From: Thalassobacillus sp. CUG 92003
GTDB lineage: Bacteria; Bacillota; Bacilli; Bacillales; Halobacillaceae
Length of the DNA stretch: 64,000 nucleotides
Assembly: GCF_013618635.1 (NCBI RefSeq)
Contig: NZ_JABLSJ010000001.1
Location: forward strand, 1-64,000
Reading direction: 5' to 3'
The notes under the pieces: generated by a model
What the model saw: the letters and a program-made list of their open reading frames with translations, nothing else
Databases searched by the model: none
What the model was told of the DNA's origin: nothing
Translations under genes and position numbers: made by a program
Part shown: piece by piece, positions 19,722-29,429 of the stretch
How positions within the stretch are numbered: the stretch's first letter is position 1
Layout: every line of letters begins with the position of its first letter

Positions 19722-19750
19722 TTGCGCTCTTGTTTGTTCCCCTCCATAAT
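19722..19750 (+). promoter_or_regulatory. Candidate ywlC promoter with inverted repeat
   Basis: TTGCGC (19722-19727), a 17-bp spacer and CATAAT (19745-19750). Directly after it TAATGAT and ATCATTA form an inverted repeat around 19747-19767. It is weakly like Fur-family operators, but the spacing does not fit the usual boxes. Confidence 0.4.
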
Positions 19751-19786
19751 GATAATCGAGATCATTAATAAAGGAGTTCTCTGCTT

Positions 19787-20830
19787 ATGAGCTTAGAAAC
19801 GAAACTGTGGGAGGTTCCCAAGGATGTCGATCAGTTTCATGATGATATAAAAGAAGCAGCCCGTGAACTTCGGGATAAGAACGTTGTTGCATTCCCGACG
19901 GAAACCGTGTACGGCCTAGGGGCGGATGCCACGAATGAACGGGCAGTGGGTAAAATATTTTCAGCCAAAGGCAGGCCCGTGGATAACCCGTTGATTGTCC
20001 ATGTGCATAGCCGTGAGCAAGTCGGTCATCTCGTGACACACATTCCAGATAAAGCGAATCATTTTATGGACCAATGCTGGCCAGGACCACTTACGCTCAT
20101 TCTAAACAGTAATGGAACAGCGGCGGAAAATGTGACGGCAGGGTTATCCACTGTCGCCATTCGTATGCCGGCTCATCCGGTAGCTCTTGCATTGTTAAAG
20201 GCAGCGGACCTTCCTGTCGCTGCGCCAAGTGCTAATTATTCCGGCCGCCCAAGTCCCACAGCGGCTGAACACGTGATGCAAGATTTGAACGGCCGGATCT
20301 CCGGTGTCATTGATGGCGGAGCGACCGGTGTTGGGTTGGAATCGACGGTGTTGGATTGTACCAGTGACCTCCCGGTGATATTGAGACCTGGCGGTGTTCC
20401 ATATGAAATGTTGAAGCAGATTGACCCGGACGTCATCATGGATCCTGCTTTAGTTAAATCCGCGCAGGAAGCGCCGAAATCACCTGGTATGAAATATACC
20501 CATTATGCGCCAGAAGCGCCGCTCTGGCTGATTGATGGAGAGGATGACTTTTTTGCCGAGCAAATCGCTCAACTTGAGCGTGACAATCAACGTGTCGGTG
20601 TCATTGCGAGCCGCGAGTTGGCGGAAACGTTAGGGGATCGGCCGATTGCGGTTTGTGGCTCACGTGAACATTTGGCCGAAATAGGCGAGACATTATACCG
20701 TGTCCTCAGACAGTTTAAAAAATCGGATGTAGATATCATCGTGTGTGAAGCCTTTCCGGAAACAGGCATTGGAGCCGCGATTATGAACCGATTGAAGAAA
20801 GCAGCAGCTAAAAAAGTGAATCAATTTTAA
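19787..20830 (+). CDS. ywlC: Threonylcarbamoyl-AMP synthase, Sua5 type
   Basis: Makes threonylcarbamoyl-AMP from threonine, bicarbonate and ATP for t6A37 modification of ANN-reading tRNAs. It has 347 residues. The N-terminal YrdC domain (about 20-210) has AFPTETVYGLGADA, KGRPVDNPL and SANYSGRPSPT. The C-terminal Sua5 domain (about 235-345) begins after PKSPGMKYTHYAP. Both domains are complete. AAAGGAG precedes the ATG. The DnaA-box cluster lies directly upstream. Confidence 0.96.
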   Translation: MSLETKLWEVPKDVDQFHDDIKEAARELRDKNVVAFPTETVYGLGADATNERAVGKIFSAKGRPVDNPLIVHVHSREQVGHLVTHIPDKANHFMDQCWPGPLTLILNSNGTAAENVTAGLSTVAIRMPAHPVALALLKAADLPVAAPSANYSGRPSPTAAEHVMQDLNGRISGVIDGGATGVGLESTVLDCTSDLPVILRPGGVPYEMLKQIDPDVIMDPALVKSAQEAPKSPGMKYTHYAPEAPLWLIDGEDDFFAEQIAQLERDNQRVGVIASRELAETLGDRPIAVCGSREHLAEIGETLYRVLRQFKKSDVDIIVCEAFPETGIGAAIMNRLKKAAAKKVNQF

Positions 20831-20836
20831 CATCAT

Positions 20837-20885
20837 ACAAGCCTCCCCGGACGCATATCATGAAGATAGCATATCCGGGGAGGTT
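20837..20885 (+). terminator. ywlC terminator that sequesters the mntP ribosome site
   Basis: CCTCCCCGGA pairs with TCCGGGGAGG, with further pairing inside the 25-base interior. The right arm contains GGGGAGG, the mntP Shine-Dalgarno sequence, 7-8 bases before the mntP ATG. Confidence 0.65.
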
Positions 20886-20890
20886 TATGT

Positions 20891-21442
20891 ATGGCGGAGA
20901 TTTGGTCTGAAGGGGCATTTTCATTATTATTATTAGCATTTGCACTGGGGATGGATAGTTTTTCAGTTGCATTAGGCATGGGGATGCGTCCGATCCGCTT
21001 ACGTCACATCTTCACCTCCGGGCTGATGGTCGGGATTTTTCATATGGTCATGCCGGCCGTCGGGATCGTCATCGGTCAACTCCTCTCCGTAAACCTCGAT
21101 ACGATGGCTTCGTTGATCGGCGGCCTGTTGTTGATAGCACTTGGAAGTCATGCCATTTTTTCCTCGTTAGTGGACAAGTCCCTCCCGACGTATACGCCCG
21201 TTGGAGCAGGGGTTTGGCTATTTGCCTTCAGTGTAAGTATTGATAGTTTCTCTGCAGGATTGAGCTTAGGGATAGCCGGTTATGCTGTGGTAGTCACCAT
21301 CATCATGTTCGGGATTGTCAGCACGATGATGACATGGGGAGGTTTCTTATTAGGTAGAAAAGCGCACGGATTTCTCGGCGTGTACAGTGGTATTTTAGGC
21401 GGAAGTATTCTATGTTCCATGGGACTGCACACAATATTTTAG
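20891..21442 (+). CDS. mntP: Manganese efflux pump MntP
   Basis: Six-helix membrane exporter of Mn(II) (ywlD in B. subtilis). It has 183 residues in two inverted three-helix repeats. Each repeat carries a conserved Asp-Ser-Phe motif: GMDSFSVALGMG in helix 1 and SIDSFSAGLSLG in helix 4. In other bacteria mntP is induced by Mn through MntR or the yybP-ykoY riboswitch. I see no such riboswitch here, only the hairpin covering its ribosome site. Confidence 0.94.
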   Translation: MAEIWSEGAFSLLLLAFALGMDSFSVALGMGMRPIRLRHIFTSGLMVGIFHMVMPAVGIVIGQLLSVNLDTMASLIGGLLLIALGSHAIFSSLVDKSLPTYTPVGAGVWLFAFSVSIDSFSAGLSLGIAGYAVVVTIIMFGIVSTMMTWGGFLLGRKAHGFLGVYSGILGGSILCSMGLHTIF

Positions 21443-21508
21443 TCATTTCGGTGGCAGGACGCCTTATGGTATATTAGAGATAGACTTGAACTACGGAGGC
21501 GTTGTCTC

Positions 21509-22126
21509 ATGAACATTTTGTTTGTATGCACGGGGAACACATGCCGAAGCCCCATGGCTGAGGCACTATTAAAGAAACAAGCGCCGCATGTTGAGGTGAA
21601 ATCTGCCGGCATTTTCGCGGGCAAAGGGGAGCCGTTAGTAGAGGAAACAATCGAAGTGTTAAATGAAAAGGGCTTGGGTACTGAAGCCCGTTCCACACCA
21701 ATTTCCAGGGATTTGCTTGACTGGGCCGACTTAATTTTGACGATGACCGAACACCACAAACAAACGCTGGCCTTACAATTCACTATTAATGAAGATAAGT
21801 TATTCACGTTAAAGGAATACGTGTTGACCAACGATGACGATTGGGAAACGTTAAAAGGATTGTATGCTGATTTTGAAGACAGACGCGCCATGATTATCCG
21901 TGATCAGAAGGACGCCATGGATGAAGATAAACTGGAGCAGCATCTAAGAAAAGAACTACAAGACCCCATAGAACGCATCCAAAAACTAGAAAATAAACTG
22001 CCGAATTTGAATATATCCGATCCATTCGGCAGGGACATCGTCGTTTATCGTGACAGCCGTGACGAAATAGAGCAACATATCAAACTGCTAGTGGAAAAAA
22101 TCGATAACCATGAAAATGGCTCATAG
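21509..22126 (+). CDS. ywlE: Protein-arginine phosphatase YwlE with an internal insertion
   Basis: Low-molecular-weight phosphatase fold. YwlE removes phosphate from phosphoarginine placed by McsB and so controls the CtsR/Clp stress system. The P-loop is Cys7-TGNTC-Arg13-Ser. Thr11 is the residue that favours phosphoarginine over phosphotyrosine in YwlE. The general acid is Asp171 in SDPFG. The protein is 205 residues against about 150 in B. subtilis. The extra length is a highly charged helical insertion at about 107-168, between LKEY and the Asp loop. Confidence 0.93.
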   Translation: MNILFVCTGNTCRSPMAEALLKKQAPHVEVKSAGIFAGKGEPLVEETIEVLNEKGLGTEARSTPISRDLLDWADLILTMTEHHKQTLALQFTINEDKLFTLKEYVLTNDDDWETLKGLYADFEDRRAMIIRDQKDAMDEDKLEQHLRKELQDPIERIQKLENKLPNLNISDPFGRDIVVYRDSRDEIEQHIKLLVEKIDNHENGS

Positions 22127-22135
22127 GAAAGATAG

Positions 22136-22169
22136 ACAGGAGTCGCCTAACGGTAGGCTCCTGTTTTTG
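22136..22169 (+). terminator. ywlE terminator
   Basis: ACAGGAGTCGCCTA and TAGGCTCCTGT pair with a single bulge and run into TTTTT. Confidence 0.85.
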
Positions 22170-22317
22170 TATGACATATTCTTCTGAGATTGAGGCATAC
22201 TTTTCTCACAAGACCACCGATATAGCCTCGTAATGAATCGAAAGCCGTAGATTACCATTTCCAATTGACAGGCTGTCAATAAGCGGGCATGATAGATAGG
22301 GAAGGAGTGATCACGGT

Positions 22318-22758
22318 ATGAATGTAATTCTTGCTTCAGACCATGGCGGCACCCATTTACGAAAAGAGGTGGCCCGTCTGCTAGAAGAAATGGATGTCAA
22401 TGTTACGGATAGCGGCTGTGATTGCGAAGGATCCGTCGATTATTCCGATTACAGTTTGCCGGCCGCTGAAAGGGTGGCCAATGGTGAGTTTGATAAAGGC
22501 ATTTTCATTTGCGGGACCGGCATCGGTATGTCTATCTCTGCGAATAAAGTCAAAGGCATCCGAGCAGCACTCGTTCATGATGTCTTTACAGCGAAGGTTA
22601 CACGAGAGCATAATGATTCCAATATCCTGTGTATGGGAGAACGTGTGATCGGAACAGGTCTTGCATTGGAGATCGTCAAGACGTGGTTCTTTACAGAATT
22701 TGAGGGCGGTCGCCACGCGCGTCGTGTTCAAAAGATTGCCGATTACGAAAATAAATAA
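22318..22758 (+). CDS. rpiB: Ribose 5-phosphate isomerase B
   Basis: Interconverts ribose 5-phosphate and ribulose 5-phosphate (ywlF in B. subtilis). It has 146 residues of the RpiB/LacAB fold. It shows ASDHGGTHLRKEV, CGTGIGMSISANK with the catalytic Cys, and REHNDSNILCMGERV. GGAAGGAGTG precedes the ATG. It is in the same neighbourhood as ywlE and ywlG, as in B. subtilis. Confidence 0.96.
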   Translation: MNVILASDHGGTHLRKEVARLLEEMDVNVTDSGCDCEGSVDYSDYSLPAAERVANGEFDKGIFICGTGIGMSISANKVKGIRAALVHDVFTAKVTREHNDSNILCMGERVIGTGLALEIVKTWFFTEFEGGRHARRVQKIADYENK

Positions 22759-22842
22759 TAGAATAGTTAATAGAACAGGGGGGAGCCAACACCGACACGC
22801 TTCCTCTTTTTTCAAATCTAGTTCCAGAAGGGATGGGAAAGT

Positions 22843-23415
22843 ATGGTGGATGTCCGCACACTCGAAGACGAAGCCCTTCATCTGCTGGACGAAATAAAAA
22901 AAGCTAGTTTTTTGAAAGAAGGCGACTTATTTGTAGTTGGCTGCTCGACCAGTGAAGTGGCCGGAAGTCGCATCGGAACTTCTGGAAGTGAAGAAATCGC
23001 CAAAGTGATGTATGCTGTATTAAACAAGCTGAAGGAAGATACCGGCATTGAACCCATTTTTCAGTGTTGCGAACACTTGAATCGTGCTCTTTTAATGGAA
23101 CGCCATATGATGAAACAGCAGGGGTACGAAGAAGTTTCGGCCGTGCCCGTTCCTAAAGCCGGTGGATCCATGGCGTCTTATGCTTATAAGCAATTACAGG
23201 ACCCCGTGCTCGTTGAGTCCGTAAAAGGGGATGCTGGCATTGATATCGGCGATACACTGATAGGCATGCATTTAAAACAAGTGGCTGTACCCGTGCGTAT
23301 ATCGCAGCGTCATATCGGATCAGCCCATGTTAATATAGCGAGGACCCGTCCGCGTCTGATTGGAGGCGAACGCGCCTCGTATGAAAAACCGTCCCAAGAT
23401 GTCGCGTGTGATTGA
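22843..23415 (+). CDS. ywlG: UPF0340 / TIGR01440 family protein YwlG
   Basis: Conserved protein of unknown function always found near glyA in Bacilli. It has 190 residues with GCSTSEVAGSRIGT, CCEHLNRALLMER and GGSMASYAY. The fold and ligand are not known to me. It lies between rpiB and glyA with a 40-base gap to glyA, so the two may be co-transcribed. Confidence 0.93.
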   Translation: MVDVRTLEDEALHLLDEIKKASFLKEGDLFVVGCSTSEVAGSRIGTSGSEEIAKVMYAVLNKLKEDTGIEPIFQCCEHLNRALLMERHMMKQQGYEEVSAVPVPKAGGSMASYAYKQLQDPVLVESVKGDAGIDIGDTLIGMHLKQVAVPVRISQRHIGSAHVNIARTRPRLIGGERASYEKPSQDVACD

Positions 23416-23454
23416 TCATATCAACAGGTAACGTTCAGAAAGGGGAAATCACGA

Positions 23455-24705
23455 ATGGAAAACTTAAAAAACTTTGACCAGGATGTATTTCAAGCAATGG
23501 ACGATGAACGCTCAAGGCAGCACGATAAAATTGAACTCATCGCTTCGGAAAATTTTGTTTCAGAAGCGGTTATGGAAGCAACGGGTTCAGTTTTAACGAA
23601 CAAATACGCAGAAGGATACCCTGGACGTCGTTACTACGGTGGCTGTGAACACGTCGATGTCGTTGAAAACCTGGCGCGAAATAGGGCTAAGGAGTTGTTT
23701 GGGGCAGAGCATGCGAACGTTCAGCCGCATTCAGGTGCCCAAGCGAATATGGCGGTTTATTTCAGCGTGCTTAACCCAGGCGATAAAGTTCTGGGGATGA
23801 ACCTGAACCATGGCGGTCATTTGACACATGGCAGCCCAGTCAATTTCAGTGGCACCCTTTACCAATTCGAAGATTATGGTGTCGATCAGGATACCGAAAA
23901 AATTGATTATGACGCGGTTTTAGCTAAAGCAAAAGAAGTACAGCCGAAACTGATTGTCGCTGGAGCTAGTGCCTACCCGCGTGAAATCGATTTTGCCCGT
24001 TTCCGCGAAATTGCGGATGAAGTCGGGGCGTATTTATTAGTGGATATGGCCCACGTTGCAGGTTTGGTGGCGGCTGGCCTTCATCCCAATCCCGTACCGC
24101 ATGCCCAATTTGTTACGACAACCACACATAAAACATTGCGTGGACCACGCGGCGGCATGATTTTGTGTGAAAAAGAATTTGCTAAGCAAATCAATAAAGC
24201 TGTTTTCCCGGCCATGCAGGGAGGCCCCCTCATGCATGTCATCGCGGCGAAAGCTGTCTCATTTTTAGAAGCGCTGCAGCCTGAATTTATCACCTACTCC
24301 CGCCAGATCATTGCCAATGCCAAGCAGTTGGGTGAATCACTGGAAAAGCAGGGAGTCCGGGTTGTTTCCGGCGGCACGGATAATCATTTGCTGCTACTTG
24401 ATGTGCGTAACCTCGGGTTAACCGGTAAGGTCGCGGAAAAAGCGCTGGATGAAGTAGGCATCACGACGAACAAAAACACGATTCCTTTTGATCCGGAGAG
24501 TCCGTTTGTAACCAGCGGCATTCGTATCGGCACGGCCGCTGTCACAACACGTGGCTTTAAAGAGGCTGATATGGAGGAAATTGCAGATATCATGGCCTTT
24601 ACGTTGAAGAACCATGAAGATGAAGCGAAATTGAAAGAAGCGGCTGATCGTGTGCAGCAGCTGACCTCACGTTTCCCTTTGTACCAACAACTCGCTAAAG
24701 CATAA
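23455..24705 (+). CDS. glyA: Serine hydroxymethyltransferase
   Basis: PLP enzyme that converts serine and tetrahydrofolate to glycine and 5,10-methylene-THF, the main one-carbon source. It has 416 residues. The PLP Lys226 lies in [33 protein letters not shown] and HSGAQAN are all intact. AGAAAGGGG precedes the ATG. No PurR or riboswitch element was recognised upstream. Confidence 0.97.
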   Translation: MENLKNFDQDVFQAMDDERSRQHDKIELIASENFVSEAVMEATGSVLTNKYAEGYPGRRYYGGCEHVDVVENLARNRAKELFGAEHANVQPHSGAQANMAVYFSVLNPGDKVLGMNLNHGGHLTHGSPVNFSGTLYQFEDYGVDQDTEKIDYDAVLAKAKEVQPKLIVAGASAYPREIDFARFREIADEVGAYLLVDMAHVAGLVAAGLHPNPVPHAQFVTTTTHKTLRGPRGGMILCEKEFAKQINKAVFPAMQGGPLMHVIAAKAVSFLEALQPEFITYSRQIIANAKQLGESLEKQGVRVVSGGTDNHLLLLDVRNLGLTGKVAEKALDEVGITTNKNTIPFDPESPFVTSGIRIGTAAVTTRGFKEADMEEIADIMAFTLKNHEDEAKLKEAADRVQQLTSRFPLYQQLAKA

Positions 24706-24820
24706 TGGCTGACGGCCCTTGGGATTTTTTCTCAGGGGCTTCATGTTTATCGCGCCTTGCAGACAGTCGTATTTTTAAGTACAATTTTAAGGATGCAAAT
24801 TATTTAAGGAGTGATCGGTA

Positions 24821-25453
24821 ATGGGAAAGGTATTCGTTCTGGATCATCCGTTAATCCAGCATAAGCTAACGTACATAAGGAAGCAGGAAACAGGAACGAA
24901 GGAGTTCCGTGAATTAGTCGATGAAGTATCTGCTCTGATGGCTTTTGAAATCACCCGAGATCTTCCTTTAGAAGATATAAACATTAATACGCCGGTCGTT
25001 GAGGACGCCCAGGCTAAGGTGCTGACAGGAAAGAAAATCGGTCTCGTACCGATCCTCCGTGCCGGACTTGGCATGATTGATGGGATTATTCAATTGATCC
25101 CAGCAGCGAAAGTCGGCCACGTCGGCTTGTACCGTGACCCGGAAACCTTGCAGCCGGTAGAATATTACGTCAAACTTCCAAGTGATATTGAAGAGCGTGA
25201 ATTGATCGTTATCGATCCCATGCTAGCCACAGGTGGTTCAGCTAATGCTGCTATTCAGTCGCTGAAAACACGCGGAGCCCGTCAAATACGTTTGATGTGT
25301 CTGGTTGCCGCTCCAGAGGGTGTAGAAGAAGTGCAAAAAGAGCACCCTGATGTCGATATTTACCTTGCTGCATTAGATGAGAAACTCAATGAGAAAGGAT
25401 ATATCGTCCCAGGACTTGGAGACGCAGGAGATCGCTTGTTTGGTACGAAATAA
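24821..25453 (+). CDS. upp: Uracil phosphoribosyltransferase
   Basis: Salvages uracil with PRPP to UMP. It has 210 residues. The PRPP loop [17 protein letters not shown] is present, as is the C-terminal uracil-binding [27 protein letters not shown] precedes the ATG. It lies after glyA as in B. subtilis, and mnaA starts 24 bases after its stop. Confidence 0.97.
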   Translation: MGKVFVLDHPLIQHKLTYIRKQETGTKEFRELVDEVSALMAFEITRDLPLEDININTPVVEDAQAKVLTGKKIGLVPILRAGLGMIDGIIQLIPAAKVGHVGLYRDPETLQPVEYYVKLPSDIEERELIVIDPMLATGGSANAAIQSLKTRGARQIRLMCLVAAPEGVEEVQKEHPDVDIYLAALDEKLNEKGYIVPGLGDAGDRLFGTK

Positions 25454-25477
25454 TCAACCAGGTTTGGAGTGAAAGCT

Positions 25478-26629
25478 GTGTCTGATCGCATAAAAGTATT
25501 GACCATTTTCGGTACGAGGCCGGAAGCCATCAAAATGGCGCCCCTTGTACTGGAATTGGAAAAACGCGAAAAACAATTCGAATCAATTGTTGCCGTTACA
25601 GCACAGCATAGAGAACTGCTTGATCAAGTCCTGGACGTGTTTGGAATTGAACCGGACTATGATTTGAACATCATGAGGGATCGGCAAACGCTTGCGCAAA
25701 TCACGACGCGGGCACTGGAAGGCTTGGATGACATCATCAAGGAAACAGGTCCTGATATTGTGCTCGTTCATGGCGATACGACCACAACATTTGCTGCCTC
25801 ACTGGCTGCTTATTACAATCAGGTTCCTGTCGGCCATGTGGAAGCGGGACTCCGCACGTGGAGTAAATATTCACCTTTCCCGGAAGAAATGAACCGCCAG
25901 CTGGCCGGTGTCATGGCAGATCTTCATTTTGCACCGACCAATAAATCCCGTGATAATTTATTAGCTGAAAATAAGTCCGCAGATCACATTTTCGTCACCG
26001 GGAACACAGCGATCGATGCCCTGAAAACGACTGTCGACACCAGGTATACCAGTGATGTCCTGCAACATGCCGGCGACAAACGTCTCGTTTTAATGACCGC
26101 CCATCGTCGTGAAAACCTCGGGAACAACATGGAACAGATGTTTCGAGCGATCAAACGGATGGTCGAAACGCATGAGGATATCCATGTGGTGTATCCGGTT
26201 CATCTCAACCCCGTTGTTCAGGAAACGGCAGAAAGCATTTTAGGAAACGACGAGCGGATTCAATTGATTGAACCGTTGGACGTCATTGATTTTCACAATT
26301 TTGCTTCGCGTGCCCATCTGATTTTAACGGATTCAGGCGGGGTGCAAGAGGAAGCACCCTCCTTAGGTGTGCCCGTTTTAGTATTGCGCGACACGACGGA
26401 GCGACCGGAAGGCATTTTAGCGGGCACGTTAAAATTGGCTGGCACCCAGCAGGACCATATTTTCGACTTAGCTCATGAGCTGTTATCTGATGATGCGGCC
26501 TATCAAGCTATGGCGAAAGCGTCCAACCCTTATGGGGACGGCCACGCTTCTGCTCGGATAGCAGAAGCCATACGGTACTATTTCAATCACTCTCTGGTTC
26601 AGCCTAACGAGTTTACACTGCTTGTTTAA
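25478..26629 (+). CDS. mnaA: UDP-N-acetylglucosamine 2-epimerase (non-hydrolysing)
   Basis: Converts UDP-GlcNAc to UDP-ManNAc, the precursor of the teichoic acid linkage unit. It has 383 residues of the GT-B-like fold. The sequence shows FGTRPEAIKMAPLV, HGDTTTTF, GHVEAGLRT, FPEEMNRQ and DSGGVQEEAPSLG. The GTG at 25478 is preferred because GGAG lies nine bases upstream; the GTG at 25469 is too close to it. It sits before the atp operon as in B. subtilis. Confidence 0.95.
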   Translation: MSDRIKVLTIFGTRPEAIKMAPLVLELEKREKQFESIVAVTAQHRELLDQVLDVFGIEPDYDLNIMRDRQTLAQITTRALEGLDDIIKETGPDIVLVHGDTTTTFAASLAAYYNQVPVGHVEAGLRTWSKYSPFPEEMNRQLAGVMADLHFAPTNKSRDNLLAENKSADHIFVTGNTAIDALKTTVDTRYTSDVLQHAGDKRLVLMTAHRRENLGNNMEQMFRAIKRMVETHEDIHVVYPVHLNPVVQETAESILGNDERIQLIEPLDVIDFHNFASRAHLILTDSGGVQEEAPSLGVPVLVLRDTTERPEGILAGTLKLAGTQQDHIFDLAHELLSDDAAYQAMAKASNPYGDGHASARIAEAIRYYFNHSLVQPNEFTLLV

Positions 26630-26639
26630 AATGTAATTC

Positions 26640-26680
26640 ACGGAGCGGTTTCCTAATGACAGGAATCCGCTCCGTTTTTT
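26640..26680 (+). terminator. mnaA terminator
   Basis: ACGGAGCGGTTTCCT pairs with AGGAATCCGCTCCGT with one mismatch and is followed by TTTTT. Confidence 0.9.
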
Positions 26681-26969
26681 GTATAGCCTGAAGCCTATAT
26701 AAGAACAATAAGGAGAAAAGGCTCTATTGATCGTTATTTTTGATTGACCATATAAGCGTTATTCATGCCAGGTTTAGACATGTAAAGAGCGTTTTATCCG
26801 GGGAGTTGCAATAAGGGTAATTCATTACGACTTATCTTATCTGACACCTGTTTTATGGTAAGGAATAACGTAGCAACGCCACTCCTGGCCGCTAATGATT
26901 GCAGCATTTCAAGAAATACAGCTGACTACACTTACTTTTAAAGAAAGGCCCTTTCACCAAAATGAAGAG

Positions 26970-27094
26970 GGGTTGGGTGGGAAACGACGAGACTCCCGCG
27001 GGAGAAGGGCTCGGCGAGACCCCACAGGGAGCTAAGCGACCGAGGAGGCTCGCCGGTTCCCCCGCAGGAAAGCGAGTTGTTTCCCACCCAACCC
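26970..27094. repeat. Family A palindromic repeat, copy A3
   Basis: The arms GGGTTGGGTGGGAAAC (26970-26985) and GTTTCCCACCCAACCC (27079-27094) are perfect complements. The core GACTCCCGCGGGAGAAGG and CCCCGCAGGAAAGCGA matches A1 in orientation. It lies in a 555-bp gap between mnaA and the subtilase gene that otherwise shows no gene. Confidence 0.85.
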
Positions 27095-27184
27095 AAACCC
27101 TAATACCGTAAAGGGCAATATGGGGCTTGTATGAAAAATCAATAACGAAATTAAATAAAACCAAGGAAAAGGAGCACTTCTCCT

Positions 27185-29374
27185 ATGCGTCGATATTGTG
27201 GTTTCATATTAGGTTGTTTAATTATATTCGTCACCTCGGGATTCGATATCGACCAAGAGGAGACCGTTATCCTGGAATTGGACCAACCCTCAGCTGAATT
27301 TATGGAGCAGCTGGAGCGCCGCATACCACGGCTTGAGGTCGTGGCCACCTATGAAAAGGTATTTAATGGCATCGCGGTAAAAGGCGACGCCGAAGAATTA
27401 GACAAACTTAGCCGGCTCGATGCCGTCATCAATACCCATCCCGTTCAAACCTATCGAGCTTTGACCAATCAATCCGTCCCTTTTTTGACAGAAGACAAGC
27501 AAGACACGTCTAAAAGCACCTTTACGGGCGAAGGGGTCAAGGTTGGGGTTATCGATACAGGTGTGGATTACACGCACCCCGATTTGAAGGCCAATTTCCA
27601 GGGCGGGTTTGATGTCGTCGATTTTGATGATGATCCGATGGAAACGATTGATGAAGGGGCGACCATACACGGTACGCATGTTGCCGGCATCATTGCGGCT
27701 GACGGTAAGATGAAAGGGATCGCGCCCGATGCGGAGTTGTATGGATACAGAGCGTTAGGCCCGCATGGCATGGGCACGTCCGTTCAAGTGATCGCAGCGA
27801 TTGAGGAAGCGGTAAAGGACGGCATGGATGTCATCAACTTATCTCTCGGAAATGACGTCAATGGACCCGATTGGCCGACAAGTATGGCGGTAAGCAAGGC
27901 AACGAAATTGGGGGTGACGGTTGTGGTGGCGGCAGGAAACGCCGGACCGGAGACATGGTCGGTCGGTTCGCCTGCCACCGCCCCTGAAGTCATCGCCGTA
28001 GGTGCCTCAAATCCGCCTTTGCAAAAACCGTACTTATATCATGCCTTTCATCGAAAGAAAATTGCGATGGAGCCACTTGTGGGATCTGTACCCTGGGAGC
28101 TGGATAAACGGTATCCCATAAAATCGGCCCCGCAAGCCAAAGGGGTCATCCCGGAGGCAAAAGGTCATATTTTGTTAATGGAACGAGGCGGCACACCGTT
28201 TACCGAAAAGGCAGAACAAGCCGAGGAAGCTGGAGCCGAAGCCTTGATCATCTATAATAATGAAGAAGGCGAGCTGCAAGGCGCGTTAACTGAAGAGGGT
28301 GCCATCAACATTCCCATAGTCAGCATCTCTCAGGCTAACGGGGAATGGCTGCTTGAACATGTGGCCAATCAAGATGAATGGATGGAGACGCAATTTCAAA
28401 GCATGACAGATCAAATGGCCCCGTTTAGCTCGCGAGGCCCCGTCACCGTCAATTGGGCCATCAAACCAGACATTGTCGCTCCGGGTGTAGCAATTGACAG
28501 TACCGTTCCGGGCGGCGGCTATGCAGAATTGCAAGGAACAAGTATGGCCGCTCCCCATATCACCGGCGTTGCAGCTCTTGTCAAACAAGCACATCCTCAC
28601 TGGAGCCCTGCAGAGATTAAAGCTGCGCTATTATCCGGGGCTGAACCTCTTACGGATGAATCATCAGGCTTATACCCGCCGATGGTGCAAGGATTTGGCA
28701 AAGTGCGTATCCAAGAGGCGCTGGACCCGGATTTCCTGATCAGTTCGGGGCCGTTAAATTTTGGCAAATTAAATGAAACGTTTACCGAAACAACGGCCGA
28801 AATCACCTTGGAAAACCAGTCCGATGCTAAGAGAAACGTGGCATTTGAACGCCCTCAACATCAGCCTGGTTTGAGGTGGGATATGCCTAAAAGCACAACG
28901 TTGCAGCCGGGGGAAAAAGCAACCTATATCATTCGTTTGCGGGTTGATGCTCATATGACCGAAGGCGGGTTCCAGCAAGGCTACGTGACCATGAAAACGG
29001 ACGAGCGCGACTACCGCATTCCATATTCGTATATGGTGGAAACGAGCGATTATCCGAGGGTCATGGGATTTGAACTTGTCCCGACTTGGCATTCAAAAGA
29101 CAATGCCCACTATCGCTTTTATTTAGCGGAACGAGCCGAAAGCTTACAAGTCGATCTTTATGACCCGAGCACGTTCATTTTTCGTAAACGCCTGCTTTCG
29201 TTGCAGGATCTGGAACCAGGAACGATTACGGGAGAATTGAAAAACCAGCAGACAACAGCGGTGAAAGAGTGGCTGGCAGTGATCACAGTGAGAACAGAAT
29301 CCGGACATTTCAGTTACCCTTTTCCGATTTTGCTTGGTGAGGGAATGAACGAAGACAGTCAGCCTGATTCGTAG
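27185..29374 (+). CDS. Secreted subtilisin-family serine protease with PA domain (Vpr-like)
   Basis: A 729-residue S8 protease. A short hydrophobic N-terminus acts as signal. An I9-like propeptide (about 28-90) precedes the split catalytic domain: Asp124 in VIDTGVDYTHPDL, His162 in HGTHVAGI, Asn252 oxyanion residue and Ser453 in GTSMAAPHITG. A PA domain (about 310-400) is inserted between His and Ser, as in Vpr. C-terminal beta domains lie after 530. The acidic composition fits secretion in saline media. No family-typical signal cleavage site is obvious. It is an insertion relative to the B. subtilis mnaA-atpI order. Confidence 0.9.
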   Translation: MRRYCGFILGCLIIFVTSGFDIDQEETVILELDQPSAEFMEQLERRIPRLEVVATYEKVFNGIAVKGDAEELDKLSRLDAVINTHPVQTYRALTNQSVPFLTEDKQDTSKSTFTGEGVKVGVIDTGVDYTHPDLKANFQGGFDVVDFDDDPMETIDEGATIHGTHVAGIIAADGKMKGIAPDAELYGYRALGPHGMGTSVQVIAAIEEAVKDGMDVINLSLGNDVNGPDWPTSMAVSKATKLGVTVVVAAGNAGPETWSVGSPATAPEVIAVGASNPPLQKPYLYHAFHRKKIAMEPLVGSVPWELDKRYPIKSAPQAKGVIPEAKGHILLMERGGTPFTEKAEQAEEAGAEALIIYNNEEGELQGALTEEGAINIPIVSISQANGEWLLEHVANQDEWMETQFQSMTDQMAPFSSRGPVTVNWAIKPDIVAPGVAIDSTVPGGGYAELQGTSMAAPHITGVAALVKQAHPHWSPAEIKAALLSGAEPLTDESSGLYPPMVQGFGKVRIQEALDPDFLISSGPLNFGKLNETFTETTAEITLENQSDAKRNVAFERPQHQPGLRWDMPKSTTLQPGEKATYIIRLRVDAHMTEGGFQQGYVTMKTDERDYRIPYSYMVETSDYPRVMGFELVPTWHSKDNAHYRFYLAERAESLQVDLYDPSTFIFRKRLLSLQDLEPGTITGELKNQQTTAVKEWLAVITVRTESGHFSYPFPILLGEGMNEDSQPDS

Positions 29375-29405
29375 AATAAAGAAGATCATAACGGTGTTAA
29401 TCATG

Positions 29406-29429
29406 ACCCTCGTAAACGGGGGTTTTTTT
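29406..29429 (+). terminator. Subtilase gene terminator
   Basis: ACCCTCG-TAAA-CGGGGGT hairpin (7 bp with one wobble) followed by six T. Confidence 0.8.

Noticed and set aside
24706-24745. glyA terminator
   Set aside because: GGCCCTTGGGA and TCAGGGGCT pair imperfectly and no T run follows.
26892-27164. Minus-strand frame of 90 codons
   Set aside because: It is produced by palindrome A3. Nothing protein-like is seen outside the repeat.
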